From contig ML210174.1 of NCBI GenBank assembly GCA_004369085.1, forward strand, positions 168,272 through 232,271: DNA of 64,000 nt, written 5' to 3'. The notes under the pieces are model-generated. The model did no database searches. It was not told the DNA's origin and saw only the letters and a program-made list of their open reading frames with translations. Position 1 is the first letter of the stretch, and every line of letters begins with the position of its first letter. This stretch comes from Coprinopsis marcescibilis (taxonomy: Eukaryota; Basidiomycota; Agaricomycetes; Agaricales; Psathyrellaceae). The position numbers and the translations under genes were made by a program. Below are positions 10,379-20,240 of the stretch, in pieces.

Positions 10379-12182
10379 TCATGGCGTTGGTGTGGCCTTG
10401 ATAGCGGTGTATGCGGGTGGCAACTCAATCGTCTCCTGTTCATCGTCCCCTGCTGCAGGCGGTGGTAGGCTTGGTCCAGCATCATCGTGTTGGATGATGT
10501 TCACCGGCCTCATGACCCTTGGTGCGCCTGATTTCTTGCCCGTGCCCGTGCTCGACGCACCCGCACCTGCTGGACCTCCCGTCAGCAAGCCCGCCCCATA
10601 TCCCAACGCTGCGCTCCCGTCAGGGGTTCCACTCCTCGTATAAAAGCTGGTTGCAGTACCGCTTAATGGCCGCGCACTATCATCCTCGCCAGCCGAGTTC
10701 CGCAATGAAGGATCCGGAACAGTAAATGGCTCAGGACGGTAGAATTGCGGTAGGTCATTCCGGCTCTCGCGGTTGCCTCCATCTCCATCTTCATCTTCAC
10801 CCTCATTAAGAAGATCCACAGGCTTCTCGCGTGCCCGCTGCCTTTGCTTTGACCGTTTGTTGAGGAAAAAGAGGACAAGAATAAAGGAGACGAGGAAGAC
10901 AACGCCGCCGACCACGCCGCCGACGATGGCTCCTGTATTGGTGCCTCCACCACCATTACCGTTGCCACCTCCCGTTCCACTGCCATCTATACCTGTGGCG
11001 TAGCTCCCGCCGGCAGGATCACCAGGTGTTGCGCTGGGACTGTCCGAGTTCAAACAAGAATCATCTTGATCGATACCCCCGCTGATAAAGTATGTCACAC
11101 TTCCAGCGTTACCCCTCCTCCTGCTGTCTCCTCCCGTAAGAACCATGGTGGTCCCAGTACGGACATTGACTGTCCAGTTAAAGCCTGTGCCGAAGCCGAC
11201 CTGCGAAGTCAACTCGGCCTGTGGAATGGCAAACGACTGCCCGGCGGGTATGACGCCAAAGAACTCGGTTTGCCTAGCAACGAAGAGTTGTTAGTTGATA
11301 TGTACCCTGAATACATAATGGGAGTGACCAAAGCGAAGAAAAGAGGGTAAGTACGATACCAACGCCATAATACAGCTGGCAGGAGCCATAGAACGAGGCA
11401 AGAAAGGAACGTCAGGGAAATTAAATAAAACGCACCCTCTGACTAGTGCCGGATCCCACCATAGCCTCGTCGGTCTGCACTGAACAAACTGGTTCTGTGG
11501 TTCAATGTTGAAGTAGAAATCGGCTGGAACTCGAACGGTAGGGTCAAAGCAGGAGTCGTCGTTCGACGGGAGTACTCGAGCAGGCGCACTAGTCCCGCCA
11601 TTGCCAAAGGCTCTAGAGTCACTAACCTAAGGGATAGCAACAGCGTCAGGTCCATCTGTGCGTAAACATGGACATGCGAAAAGTGGAGACAAGTGGACTG
11701 TAGCTTGCTTCTTTCAACGTCATGTGCACAGACATGGTGGGTAATGACCAAGCAAAGCCAATTTGGCAATTAAGGTCTATCCACGTTGAATACAGCGATG
11801 AAGCGCAGCGAAGCGGACAGAGGGAATTCTTAAAAAAGGGATAAATAACACTCACCACAGCAACCAACTGGGATGTGGCGGGAAATTTAAGCTGGAAGGT
11901 CACTGACGACGCGTTACCGTCGAAAGGAATGTCCATAATAAACCTAACCTCCTGATGTCCAGCGCCATTGAGTGGATTGGGCCCAAACGGCACTATCAAA
12001 ACTCGATAAGGGGGGACCCCATCCGTGCCCGTTATCTGGATGTTGACATTCCCGCATTGTTGAGGCGATTCTGCAAACCGCCACGAGTACCCCGCAGAGA
12101 AGAGTGGGTATTGAATTAATTGAAGGAGAAGAATCTGTATGACCCTTGTTTTCCTGGCGACCGACGACGAGGGTGGGGCCAT
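10379..12182 (-). CDS. Single-pass membrane protein with extracellular domain, 470 aa
   Basis: Three exons (11856-12182, 11436-11626, 10379-11273) join in phase to 470 residues. The N-terminus is a hydrophobic signal peptide (IQILLLQLIQYPLFSAG). It is followed by an ectodomain beginning SWRFAESPQQCGNVNIQITG with paired cysteines (NDDSCFDPT, QDDSCLNSD). After a Gly/Asn-rich linker comes one transmembrane helix (GAIVGGVVGGVVFLVSFILVLFF), a basic stop-transfer stretch (NKRSKQRQRAREK), and an acidic, Pro/Ser-rich cytoplasmic tail ending in a PPAYTAI motif. This architecture is widespread in mushroom genomes and resembles cell-wall or surface sensors, but no function is established. A second protein of the same general layout lies at 47.0-48.2 kb. 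Confidence 0.85.
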
Positions 12183-13198
12183 GGTATCGAGGGTAATTGG
12201 GCCGACCTAGGAGGGCAAATCAAGCCAGAAACCGAATTATTTCGACTTTTAGGGCCCCTTTGGTAGGTTCAGTAGAAAACAGTGGTCGCTGTTGTCCTCA
12301 TATAGTTGGAGGACTTATTGGTGGCTGGCAAGTCGAGAGTGGAGGCTGTTCAGAAGCAAGCGGAGAATGCAGCCCGGTGTGATGCAATGGCCAACCATTC
12401 CATAAGCAGAAAATAATCAAATTATTACTAAGTCCGCACTCGCCCTCACGTCATTCCATCAACTTGCAAGAAATCCTTCGCAAGTTTTGGTAAATCAAAG
12501 TCCTAGAGTGCTTCTTTCATGTGGCTAGACCTCCTCTATACATAGCTTCAGGTATGTAGCTGCATCCGAGCGCGCAGTAGGACCGCTCCTTCAGCCGGTG
12601 CTACTGGATATCAGCCAAGTGGTGGCAAATTGAACCCGAAAATTTCATTTGATATGTCTGTCCATATCCTCTCGTTACGGATATATTACCACTCAACCTG
12701 GGAGAAAGGCAAGTTGGAAGAAATGATGCCCCTGAAATAGGGCGACTCACGGGCGCCAAAGAAAATGTCCATTTTCGGGATACCCGTTTCCTTTCGAGGA
12801 CGACATGGAAATTATATAATGATATAAATGTTAGCACGACGTGCTACGTTGCGATGTCTAGTTCGAAGCCGTTTCAAACGCAGTTAGGCCACTGGTGCTA
12901 GTTCTGTATCGCCCCAGTGCCAGTGAGTACGGCTGGATACGGAGGCCGGCTCTAACTTTGTCATGTTTCAGGTTGTCTACGGAGAAGGTCCGCGTGTCGA
13001 TCCGCAGCAGGGTAGGTGGGTGAGACTGTGAATTAAAGCACTAGACCTCGTCTTGCAAGTAACCCCGTTTGGAACATAGTTTGAATAGAGCTTTTGGCAT
13101 TGAGAAGGGAACACGAAGAATGTCGTCCTGGACAGAAGAGGTCAAGATTGTGATGTGCTCAGCAGCGCACCGTCGGAAACTTTAGGCAGGGTTGGTTT
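12183..13198. other. Intergenic region
   Basis: This spacer lies between the start of the surface-protein gene and the 3' end of the F-box gene. Only short frames without recognisable features are present; there is an AT-rich patch near 12805-12830. Nothing further is seen. Confidence 0.4.
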
Positions 13199-14614
13199 TC
13201 ATATCTGAAAGTCTGGATTCTCACTGGCATCCCAGGTTTCCAACGGTGTATCTGGGTCGGACGCGACCTCATAATCGCTGTCGCCATCGGATATAAAGTC
13301 AGAATATTCGCAATCGGAGTCAAAAGAAGAGTAAGTCGAGTCTTCGTCCTCGTCCTCGTCGGGCCATTCTGGTTCCACAAAATCAACGTCACCGTCGAGG
13401 CAGCGGAGGTGAAAGTTCAAAAAATTGATCTCAAATTTGTCTTCTGCAGGTGAAAGCGAGGGAGGAAGTTTGAGGGGGAGGTCGATGATGGGGTTAAGGC
13501 TGGCACTAATGGAACGTATCCCGCGCAACGAGGGAAGTCCATTGGCTCGACGATATTCGGGAGAAAACTCTTTCCATCCGTACAAGTCATCGACGGCAGA
13601 GTCCCACACGTCGATCCACTTCAGGGCTTTGTGGGTGGTTGGTAGAATAAGGTGTGGGGAAATGACCAGGTGTTCCAGCCGAGGACAGAGGTTAACCAAT
13701 TCTTGAGTTCCAGAAGTGATGTAAGGCGGACAAATGACGAGGTGAAGATATTCGAGCAATTTGCCATGAATTCGAACAGTCCGTACAAGAGCCGATCGAA
13801 AGGGATCGTGATTATCGTATTGGACCGTGAAATGGCGCAGAGATGGAAGTGTCCATGCCTCTGCGATACACACAGACGGCGATGGTCCTCGAACAGCGCC
13901 AGTGACGAAAATGGCAAGATACTCGAGATACGGAAGGCATGTCGCACCGACACATTGATCATAGTCAGGTGTATTCTGGCACCTTGTGGCGATCGACAAA
14001 TGAACAAGGGTTTGACAAAAGGGAGCATTTGGCTGGATCAGCCACTTGGTATCGATTGGGAATCCGATGCTTGGAAGTGCGACTTGAAGATGGGTAACGG
14101 ATAGCGGCAGAGTCGACAGTTGGAAAGGAGAGTTGGATTTTGACCTGAAGCTTTCGGTACCCAATTCGATTCCAAAGATATGGGGACACATGGTAATGAT
14201 CTTCTCTGCCGCTGTCGAAAATTGTTCATACCATTGGTCTGCAACGAAGCAACAAAAGTGGAGGTGTTTGATGAGGGCTCCTATCCGTGGACTTCGCATC
14301 AAGGTCTTCAACAGTCTGAATGCCTGGGTTGGATGCCTGATGAAAACGTCCTCGTAGAGCAGACGCATGCCGATGGGATGCCATGCTTTGCATGTCAAGG
14401 TGAGAGCCAGTTTCTGGTCAAGAACGAGTGATGCAGTTGATCTCGAATGAATGAGCTGATTGCCGACAGGGTGAATGAGGTATGTTGGTGGTATCGTGTG
14501 TTGAAATACAACATCCCAGAGCTCGGACGGAATTTCGTCGAAGGACTGTTCTTGGATCTGAGAATACCGTTGATTAGGCAAAATGCGAGGCAAAATTCGA
14601 TACCTTAATTTCAT
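13199..14614 (-). CDS. F-box domain protein, 471 aa, single exon
   Basis: The N-terminal motif FDEIPSELWDVVFQHTIPP (residues about 25-45), followed by LALTLTCKAWHPIGMRLLYE, is the classic degenerate F-box of the large agaricomycete F-box family, in which the protein links a substrate to the SKP1-cullin ubiquitin ligase. The middle region has leucine-rich-like, loosely repeated strands (LVHLSI, LRHFTVQYDN, LEYLHLVICP, LEHLVISP) that probably form the substrate-binding side. The C-terminus is highly acidic (DEDEDEDSTYSSFDSD). Its substrate cannot be predicted. The gene is divergent from SLU7 with only 200 bp between the start codons, so both probably share a promoter. Confidence 0.88.
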   Translation of the reverse strand: MKLRYRILPRILPNQRYSQIQEQSFDEIPSELWDVVFQHTIPPTYLIHPVGNQLIHSRSTASLVLDQKLALTLTCKAWHPIGMRLLYEDVFIRHPTQAFRLLKTLMRSPRIGALIKHLHFCCFVADQWYEQFSTAAEKIITMCPHIFGIELGTESFRSKSNSPFQLSTLPLSVTHLQVALPSIGFPIDTKWLIQPNAPFCQTLVHLSIATRCQNTPDYDQCVGATCLPYLEYLAIFVTGAVRGPSPSVCIAEAWTLPSLRHFTVQYDNHDPFRSALVRTVRIHGKLLEYLHLVICPPYITSGTQELVNLCPRLEHLVISPHLILPTTHKALKWIDVWDSAVDDLYGWKEFSPEYRRANGLPSLRGIRSISASLNPIIDLPLKLPPSLSPAEDKFEINFLNFHLRCLDGDVDFVEPEWPDEDEDEDSTYSSFDSDCEYSDFISDGDSDYEVASDPDTPLETWDASENPDFQI

Positions 14615-14814
14615 GATGATTATCGGCCATATCCCACTCGTAAGCGACCCTCTGCGCGTACGGTCGCTGTGACGGTCAACGTCGAGTTCAAGAGCACCTT
14701 CCAGAAACTGGACAGTGAGGCAAATATCGGCCCGCTACTGATCCGATATTTGTCAGCCATCATTTGGCTTCACGGTGCTCAGTCAACTGGCAGTCACCGT
14801 TGTTCGCAGACATT

Positions 14815-16742
14815 ATGGCTTCTGCAAGTAGTACGTCGCCAACATGCCTTTTCATAATGTTTTATTAACATTTTATAGTCACGAAACTATCCAGGGAGGA
14901 ATTCCGAAGGCAAAAGGACCTCGATGCCGCTCGAAAGGCCGGTACAGCGCCTGCAGCACTTGATGAGGAGGGTAAACCCATCAATCCCCACATCCCTCGT
15001 AAGTCCCAGTTCATTCGACATTGAAAGGTTGATTCAACATTGGAAACAGAGTACATCTCTCAGGCGCCATGGTATCTCGACACTGGCGCCCCTTCACTAA
15101 GCCATCAGAGACGACCTGAGCATGAGGAGCCAGTAAGCAACAAGCTCGACAACTGGTACGACCGTGGAGCGAAAGCCGGTCCTGCATCCAAGAAGTACAG
15201 GAAGGGAGCCTGTGAAAACTGCGGAGCAATGACGCACAAAAAGCAGGATTGCCTAGAACGACCACGAAAGAAAGGCGCTAAATGGACAAACAAGGATATC
15301 CAAGCCGACGAAGTGGTACAGGACATTGCTGCTGGCTACGACGCAAAGAGGGATAGGTGGAATGGATACGACCCCGCCGAGTATAAACGGATCTATGACG
15401 AGTACGCTGCAGTAGAGGCTGCACGGCAGAAGCTGCGGGAGGAGGAGATTGATAACCAGACGACGACGGATTTGGCTGCTGTGCGGAAGGTCGCGAAAGC
15501 CAGCAAAGCGGAGAAGGATGACCCGGACTTTGGCTCGAGTGACGAAGAAGACGAGGATGAAGACAAGTACGCTGATGCTGCCGATGCCGTTGGCCAGAAG
15601 CTGGACGCCAAAACACGTATAACTGTCCGGAACCTGCGTATTCGAGAAGATACCGCCAAGTATTTGATAAATCTGGACCCCGATAGCGCATACTACGATC
15701 CCAAAACCCGTTCAATGCGTGACGCTCCTTTGAAGAATCTGCCTCCGGAAGAGGTAAGTTCTTGTATTCTTTGCTGAACACACAACATTAACTTGTCTCA
15801 GGCTAAATTCGCAGGAGATAACTTCCTACGATATTCGGGCGAGGCAGAAGAAGTACAAAGATTACAGCTATTTGCATGGCAGGCAGCTGCCCGAGGGAAC
15901 GATGTGCATCTTACTTCCAACCCAACGGCTGGGGAACTATTGCATCAAGAGTTCAAAGAAAAGAAGGAGCAGCTCAAGGATTCCACTCAAACAAGCATCC
16001 TTGCGAAGTACGGTGGTGCAGAGTACCTCCAGGCCGTTCCCAAGGAACTTCGCCAAGGACAGACTGAAAACTACGTGGAGTACTCTAGGACGGGCCAAGT
16101 CATCAAAGGGAAGGAAAGGGCGAAGGCCAGATCCAAATATCCAGAAGATGGTACGAATTGTTTTCCCTCTATCGTGGGTGTGTTACTGAACATGTCGCGT
16201 AGTGTACATCAACAACCACACTACTGTCTGGGGTTCTTGGTACAATCGATCGACGGGAGAATGGGGCTACGCATGTTGCCACTCAGCATTGCACATATCA
16301 TACTGTGCTGGTGTGGAGGGTATCGAAGCGACGGAAGCCTCGAGCGCACAGCAGCTGCTTGGTCTACCGAAGGCGCAGGAGGAGTCGACGTCTACAACGG
16401 AAGACACTTCGCAACAGCGGCAGGAGAAATTTGAACAGAACTTCTCAAAGAAGCGGATGGGCGAGGGTGATGTTTCTCTGGACCAGGAAAAACTTGCGAA
16501 AGCTTTGAAAGAGGAGAGGAAGCGTAAAGCGAAAGGTGGGTTCGAGGAAGAGGATAGGTACGTCAAGAAGTCTAAGGGTGCTGCTGTGTCCAGCGAGGTC
16601 ACGGAGGAGCAATTGGGTACGCCTACAAACCTTTTCCTTTTTAGAGTGATACTTTACTAAACCTGAGACTGCAGAGGCGTACCGTATGTCGAGGCGGATG
16701 ACTGAGGATCCAATGGCGGCTTATGTCGACCGCGAAGACTGA
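14815..16742 (+). CDS. SLU7: Pre-mRNA splicing factor SLU7
   Basis: SLU7 is the second-step splicing factor that helps choose the 3' splice site. The first exon is only 16 nt (14815-14830) and joins in phase to 14879, giving [20 protein letters not shown]. The zinc knuckle is [14 protein letters not shown] (CX2CX4HX4C), preceded by the family motifs [16 protein letters not shown] and KLDNWYDRG. Next come [29 protein letters not shown] and [19 protein letters not shown]. Later exons give [20 protein letters not shown] and a C-terminus with EAYRM and DPMAAY, all SLU7 landmarks. At least five introns are used. The protein is complete and of normal length for the family (about 550-600 aa). Confidence 0.95.
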
Positions 16743-17310
16743 TCGGCTTGCCCATTCATCTACAGCGCGATGTTGACGCTCGCACATATACTTCCATCAT
16801 ATGGGATGGGATACATCAATCTTTGACTATTATTACAGCTTTGTGTGATTTTATTTCGCCCTCTCCGACCGCGCGTCGGGAATTATCATGAAACCTTAGG
16901 CCTCAGCGCTCAGCTACATCCATAAGGTGCAAGATGGTGAACAGCATGAACATCTGCGCTTCTCTCAGTTCAAGGGGTTACCGATCACAATTTGAATCAT
17001 CCATTTCGACTTTGTTGGCGAGTCGCGACCAATCACAACGATTCACAAGCAAGATACGCCGCCACACTGAAAGAGAGATGTCAACTCGGAAGGTCGCTAT
17101 CTTTGAGACACAACATCAATGGATGCGGTAACGGCATTTCGGTGTTTACCCTATTCCGTTCTTCCGGTGCATTGAGTTGCGACAGGGTGAGACTAGGTCG
17201 TTTGGTGATGCACATGCAACAACGGTCTGAACGCACTGCAGTTCCTTTCGGACCATTCAACCACCACCGCCAATGATTGCCATCTCCATACCTCGCTGGC
17301 ATCCGAGCGC
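16743..17310. other. Upstream region of the epoxide hydrolase gene
   Basis: The 568 bp between SLU7 and the epoxide hydrolase TATA box contains no supported gene. Short frames near 16930-17270 lack any recognisable feature. Confidence 0.4.
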
Positions 17311-17318
17311 TATATAAA
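17311..17318 (+). promoter_or_regulatory. TATA box of the epoxide hydrolase gene
   Basis: TATATAAA lies 41 bp before the ATG at 17352 and only 16 bp before an in-frame ATG at 17334. With initiation normally 25-35 bp downstream, the transcript should start near 17340-17350. This favours the ATG at 17352 and a very short leader. Confidence 0.6.
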
Positions 17319-17351
17319 CCATGACTCTTGTGAATGAAGGCATCTACAACA

Positions 17352-18691
17352 ATGTCTGCACTCATCAAACCCTTCAAAATAGAGGTGGCCAGCGACACTC
17401 TCGACTGGATCACCCACCGCGTTAAGACCGCGCGTGTCATCCCGGACGTTATTCACCCTAAGGGCGAGGAATGGAACGATGGAATTCCAAGCAGTGTCAT
17501 GGGAGATCTCCAGACTTACTGGGCCAACGAATATGACTGGCGCAAGGTCGAGGCCAGGTTGAACGAAATCTACAAAATGTTCACTGTGGACTTGGAGGAT
17601 GGTGATGAAACCATCAACCTCCATTTCGTTCACCACCGGAGCGACCGAAAGGACGCGATCCCGTTGCTGTTCGCCCATGGATGGCCCGGAAATTTCACAG
17701 AAGTAAGCGTCTACCGACTAATGCTACCAATTTCCTTCCAGATACTGACGGGCGTGATGTAGGTCGAGAATTTGTTGACCTTGGCGAATCCATCCGACCC
17801 TAACCAGCAAGCCTTCCACATCGTTGCACCAAGTCTGCCAGGTTTTACATTCTCTTCTGCTCCCAAGGTAAATGAGCCCGACTCAACGACAATACCACGC
17901 ACTAATAACCACTTTCAACGTAGAAACCTGACTTTGGGCTGCCTCGGATTGCTCGTATCTACCACAGACTTATGGTCGCGCTGGGGTACAAGCACTATGT
18001 TGCGCAAGGGGGTGACTGGGGAAGCCTGGTGCTCCGCAGTGTTGCTCTGCAATACCCAGAAGCTGTTGTGGGTCTCCATATAAACTTTCCCATCGCCCTT
18101 CCTCCTTCCCCACTCAAAAACCCGCTTGCGCTGTTCTGGCTGGCCATTGGTTGGCTTTCACCAGAGGAGAAGCGTCGAATCGAGCGCATGAAGTGGTTCC
18201 TGACCGAGGAGAACGGATACTCGCGAATACAAGGTACTAAACCCCAGACTATCAGCTTCGGCCTTCTCGACTCGCCTATCGGCTTGCTCGCTTGGATTCG
18301 GGAGAAGATGCAGAACGCGGTCGAGCCTGACTATGTATGGGACAAGGAGAGGGTCATCACCTGGACGATGTTCTACTTGCTTCAGAATAGTTCAGGGACG
18401 GCAAGGTTATACAAGGCCGGTGGGCCTCAATCCATGCGACGGGATATTCTCCAAAACAAGATATCTAGCCAAGTCGCGTTTGGCGCCAGTTCATTCCCGT
18501 ATGATATTGGCTTTTTGACGAAGTGGTGGGCACAGGCATCCCTTGCGGATAATATCACGTTCTGGAAGGTCCAGGATAAAGGCGGACACTTCCCCTCGGT
18601 TGAAGTGCCAGAACTATTGATCAAGGACATTCTCGATTTTGTGCACACGATCCCAGTGGAGCGCAAGAAGCTGCTCCTTGCGCATAAATAG
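17352..18691 (+). CDS. Epoxide hydrolase (alpha/beta hydrolase with EHN domain), 407 aa
   Basis: Exons 17352-17702, 17763-17867 and 17924-18691 join in phase to 407 residues. The N-terminal EHN region (MSALIKPFKIEVASDTLDWI, then TVDLEDGDETINLHFVHHRS) is followed by the oxyanion-hole motif HGWPGN. The nucleophile Asp is in GGDWGS, and the catalytic His is in QDKGGHFPSVE near the C-terminus. The cap region carries the expected aromatic residues (PDYVWDKERVITW). The layout matches the microsomal epoxide hydrolase/JHEH-like family, which opens epoxides to vicinal diols by a covalent Asp ester. The natural substrate is unknown; detoxification or oxylipin turnover are both possible. A TATA box 41 bp upstream suggests strong or inducible expression, unlike the TATA-less neighbours. 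A possible longer start at 17334 would add six residues. Confidence 0.92.
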
Positions 18692-18890
18692 TAGCTTTAT
18701 TATAGTTTATCTTGAGCTTTCCATGTATCTATGGACTCGGATCTATGTATGTATCTTCGTTGTTAATTTTATCACAACACGTGTTGGTTGCATCAGACTG
18801 GGGCCAATTCGGGTCAAGTTCAACTTGTCTTCAACCACCTCCTCCAGGACACCAAACTATCTCTTTCTATGCCTTTATGACTCTAATGCC

Positions 18891-19935
18891 ATGTCTGCTA
18901 TATCCATATCTACAGCACCTGCTCTACTCGTTGGGCTTGGTGCCCGAATAATTCTGGACACCGTCAATCGTGTCGAGGTGTCAACGATTAGCGATATCAT
19001 TCTGCTCGGGGTCTGGCAAGGCGTAGCTCTCCAATACGCTGGAAAGAACACATACGCTACCGTTACTGTCGGCCTGTGTATAGCTTTGAAGCTTCTGTAC
19101 GATTTTAACGCCATTCCAGACGTTACTCGATGCATTGCTTCCATCATTGGGACCGCCATTGGGGTTATTGGAACCGACCTGCTTTCTTCACAACTCGACC
19201 ACTACCTTTCTCCAAGCTCTAAATCCAGGACTACGACCTCCAACTCGAAACGAATACCCCGCTCAGAAGCTACAAAGAAACGCCATATTTCTAGCCAGAA
19301 CCACAACCACAATCGCCACCGACAGCAACGCGAACAGATACCCGAAATCATCGAACGCGAGCGTCTAGTACAGTTCAAATCCAGCGTGGAAGGATGGACG
19401 ACGAGCGTAGTAGGGTCTGACCGGGACCAGCAGGCTCTCAGCAACTTCACATCGGACATTACCTCGCTTGACTCGAAATCTGCGTTAAGAGCGAGCATGA
19501 CGCCACTGGAACGGGAAATCTCCGTTCTTCGCACCCGAGCATCCTTGGCCGACAGCGAACGGCGTCGTTGTCGCGAGGAACGCCAGTGGGCTTTATCTCA
19601 AGGAAATACCACGCTTGCCCATGAATTGAAGGCCAATTACAAAAAGTTCAAGGCTTTGATGGAGGAATGTCACCAGAAAGCGGATAAAAAGTTGCTTGAA
19701 GGTAATCCACACAAGTCGAACGTTCTGCGTCGATCGCTGATTTCTCAATTCCGACCCAGCTGCAAAGGATAAAGAGCTGCAGAAACATTCAGATACGAGC
19801 CTTCGAGATCAGGTTGCGCGTACTTTTATGGATCCGAAGAGTGGTCCCTCCCCTTCTACCCAGCAGCAAGAAGTGACACAACGAACTACGCAGCCTCGAA
19901 GAACATTTATTGCATCGCGGCATACCAATAGATAA
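18891..19935 (+). CDS. Membrane-anchored DUF1771-like protein without Smr domain, 328 aa
   Basis: Two exons (18891-19701 and 19760-19935), separated by a 58-nt intron, give 328 residues. The N-terminal 105 residues contain about three hydrophobic segments (PALLVGLGARIILDTV, ISDIILLGVWQGVAL, then the stretch around residues 60-100). The middle is basic and disordered. Residues about 230-275 are charged coiled coil ending in a DUF1771-like block (NTTLAHELKANYKKF, MEECHQKADKKLLEAAKDKE). The tail is Ser/Gln-rich and ends without an Smr domain. The protein at 56.1-58.3 kb has the same order of parts, including GVWQGV versus GMWEGI in the membrane region, but continues into Smr. I therefore read this as a diverged paralogue that lost, or never had, Smr. 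Function unknown. Confidence 0.75.
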
Positions 19936-20240
19936 ATCACGGACTAGATTCCCGGATATACATCTCATCGCCTAGAAATCGCAGTGGAAGGCGTGTATAA
20001 TTTGTTGTATTTCCGACCGGGGAATTTCATTAACCTGTACAGTAATTCTGGATGTAATACATATACTATAAGTGCAAGATAGAGGTGACAGCGCTTGATA
20101 TACAATTTGAACGTTCGAGACGAGTAGTAAGTTGATAAGTTAAGAAAGAGTATAAGGGTCGAAGAGGACGAAATGACCAATAAAACAAGAAGACGAATAC
20201 AACAGGGTAAAAGAAGAGAGAAAAACTGGTTTGTTCTATT
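19936..20240. other. Convergent 3' spacer
   Basis: This AT-rich spacer lies between the DUF1771-like gene and the 3' end of CHD1. Nothing beyond likely 3' untranslated sequence is seen. Confidence 0.4.

Noticed and set aside
19702..19772. Early stop codon in the 18.9 kb DUF1771-like gene
   Set aside because: A 58-nt intron (19702-19759, GCTGAT branch point, CCCAG acceptor) removes it and adds about 58 in-frame residues.
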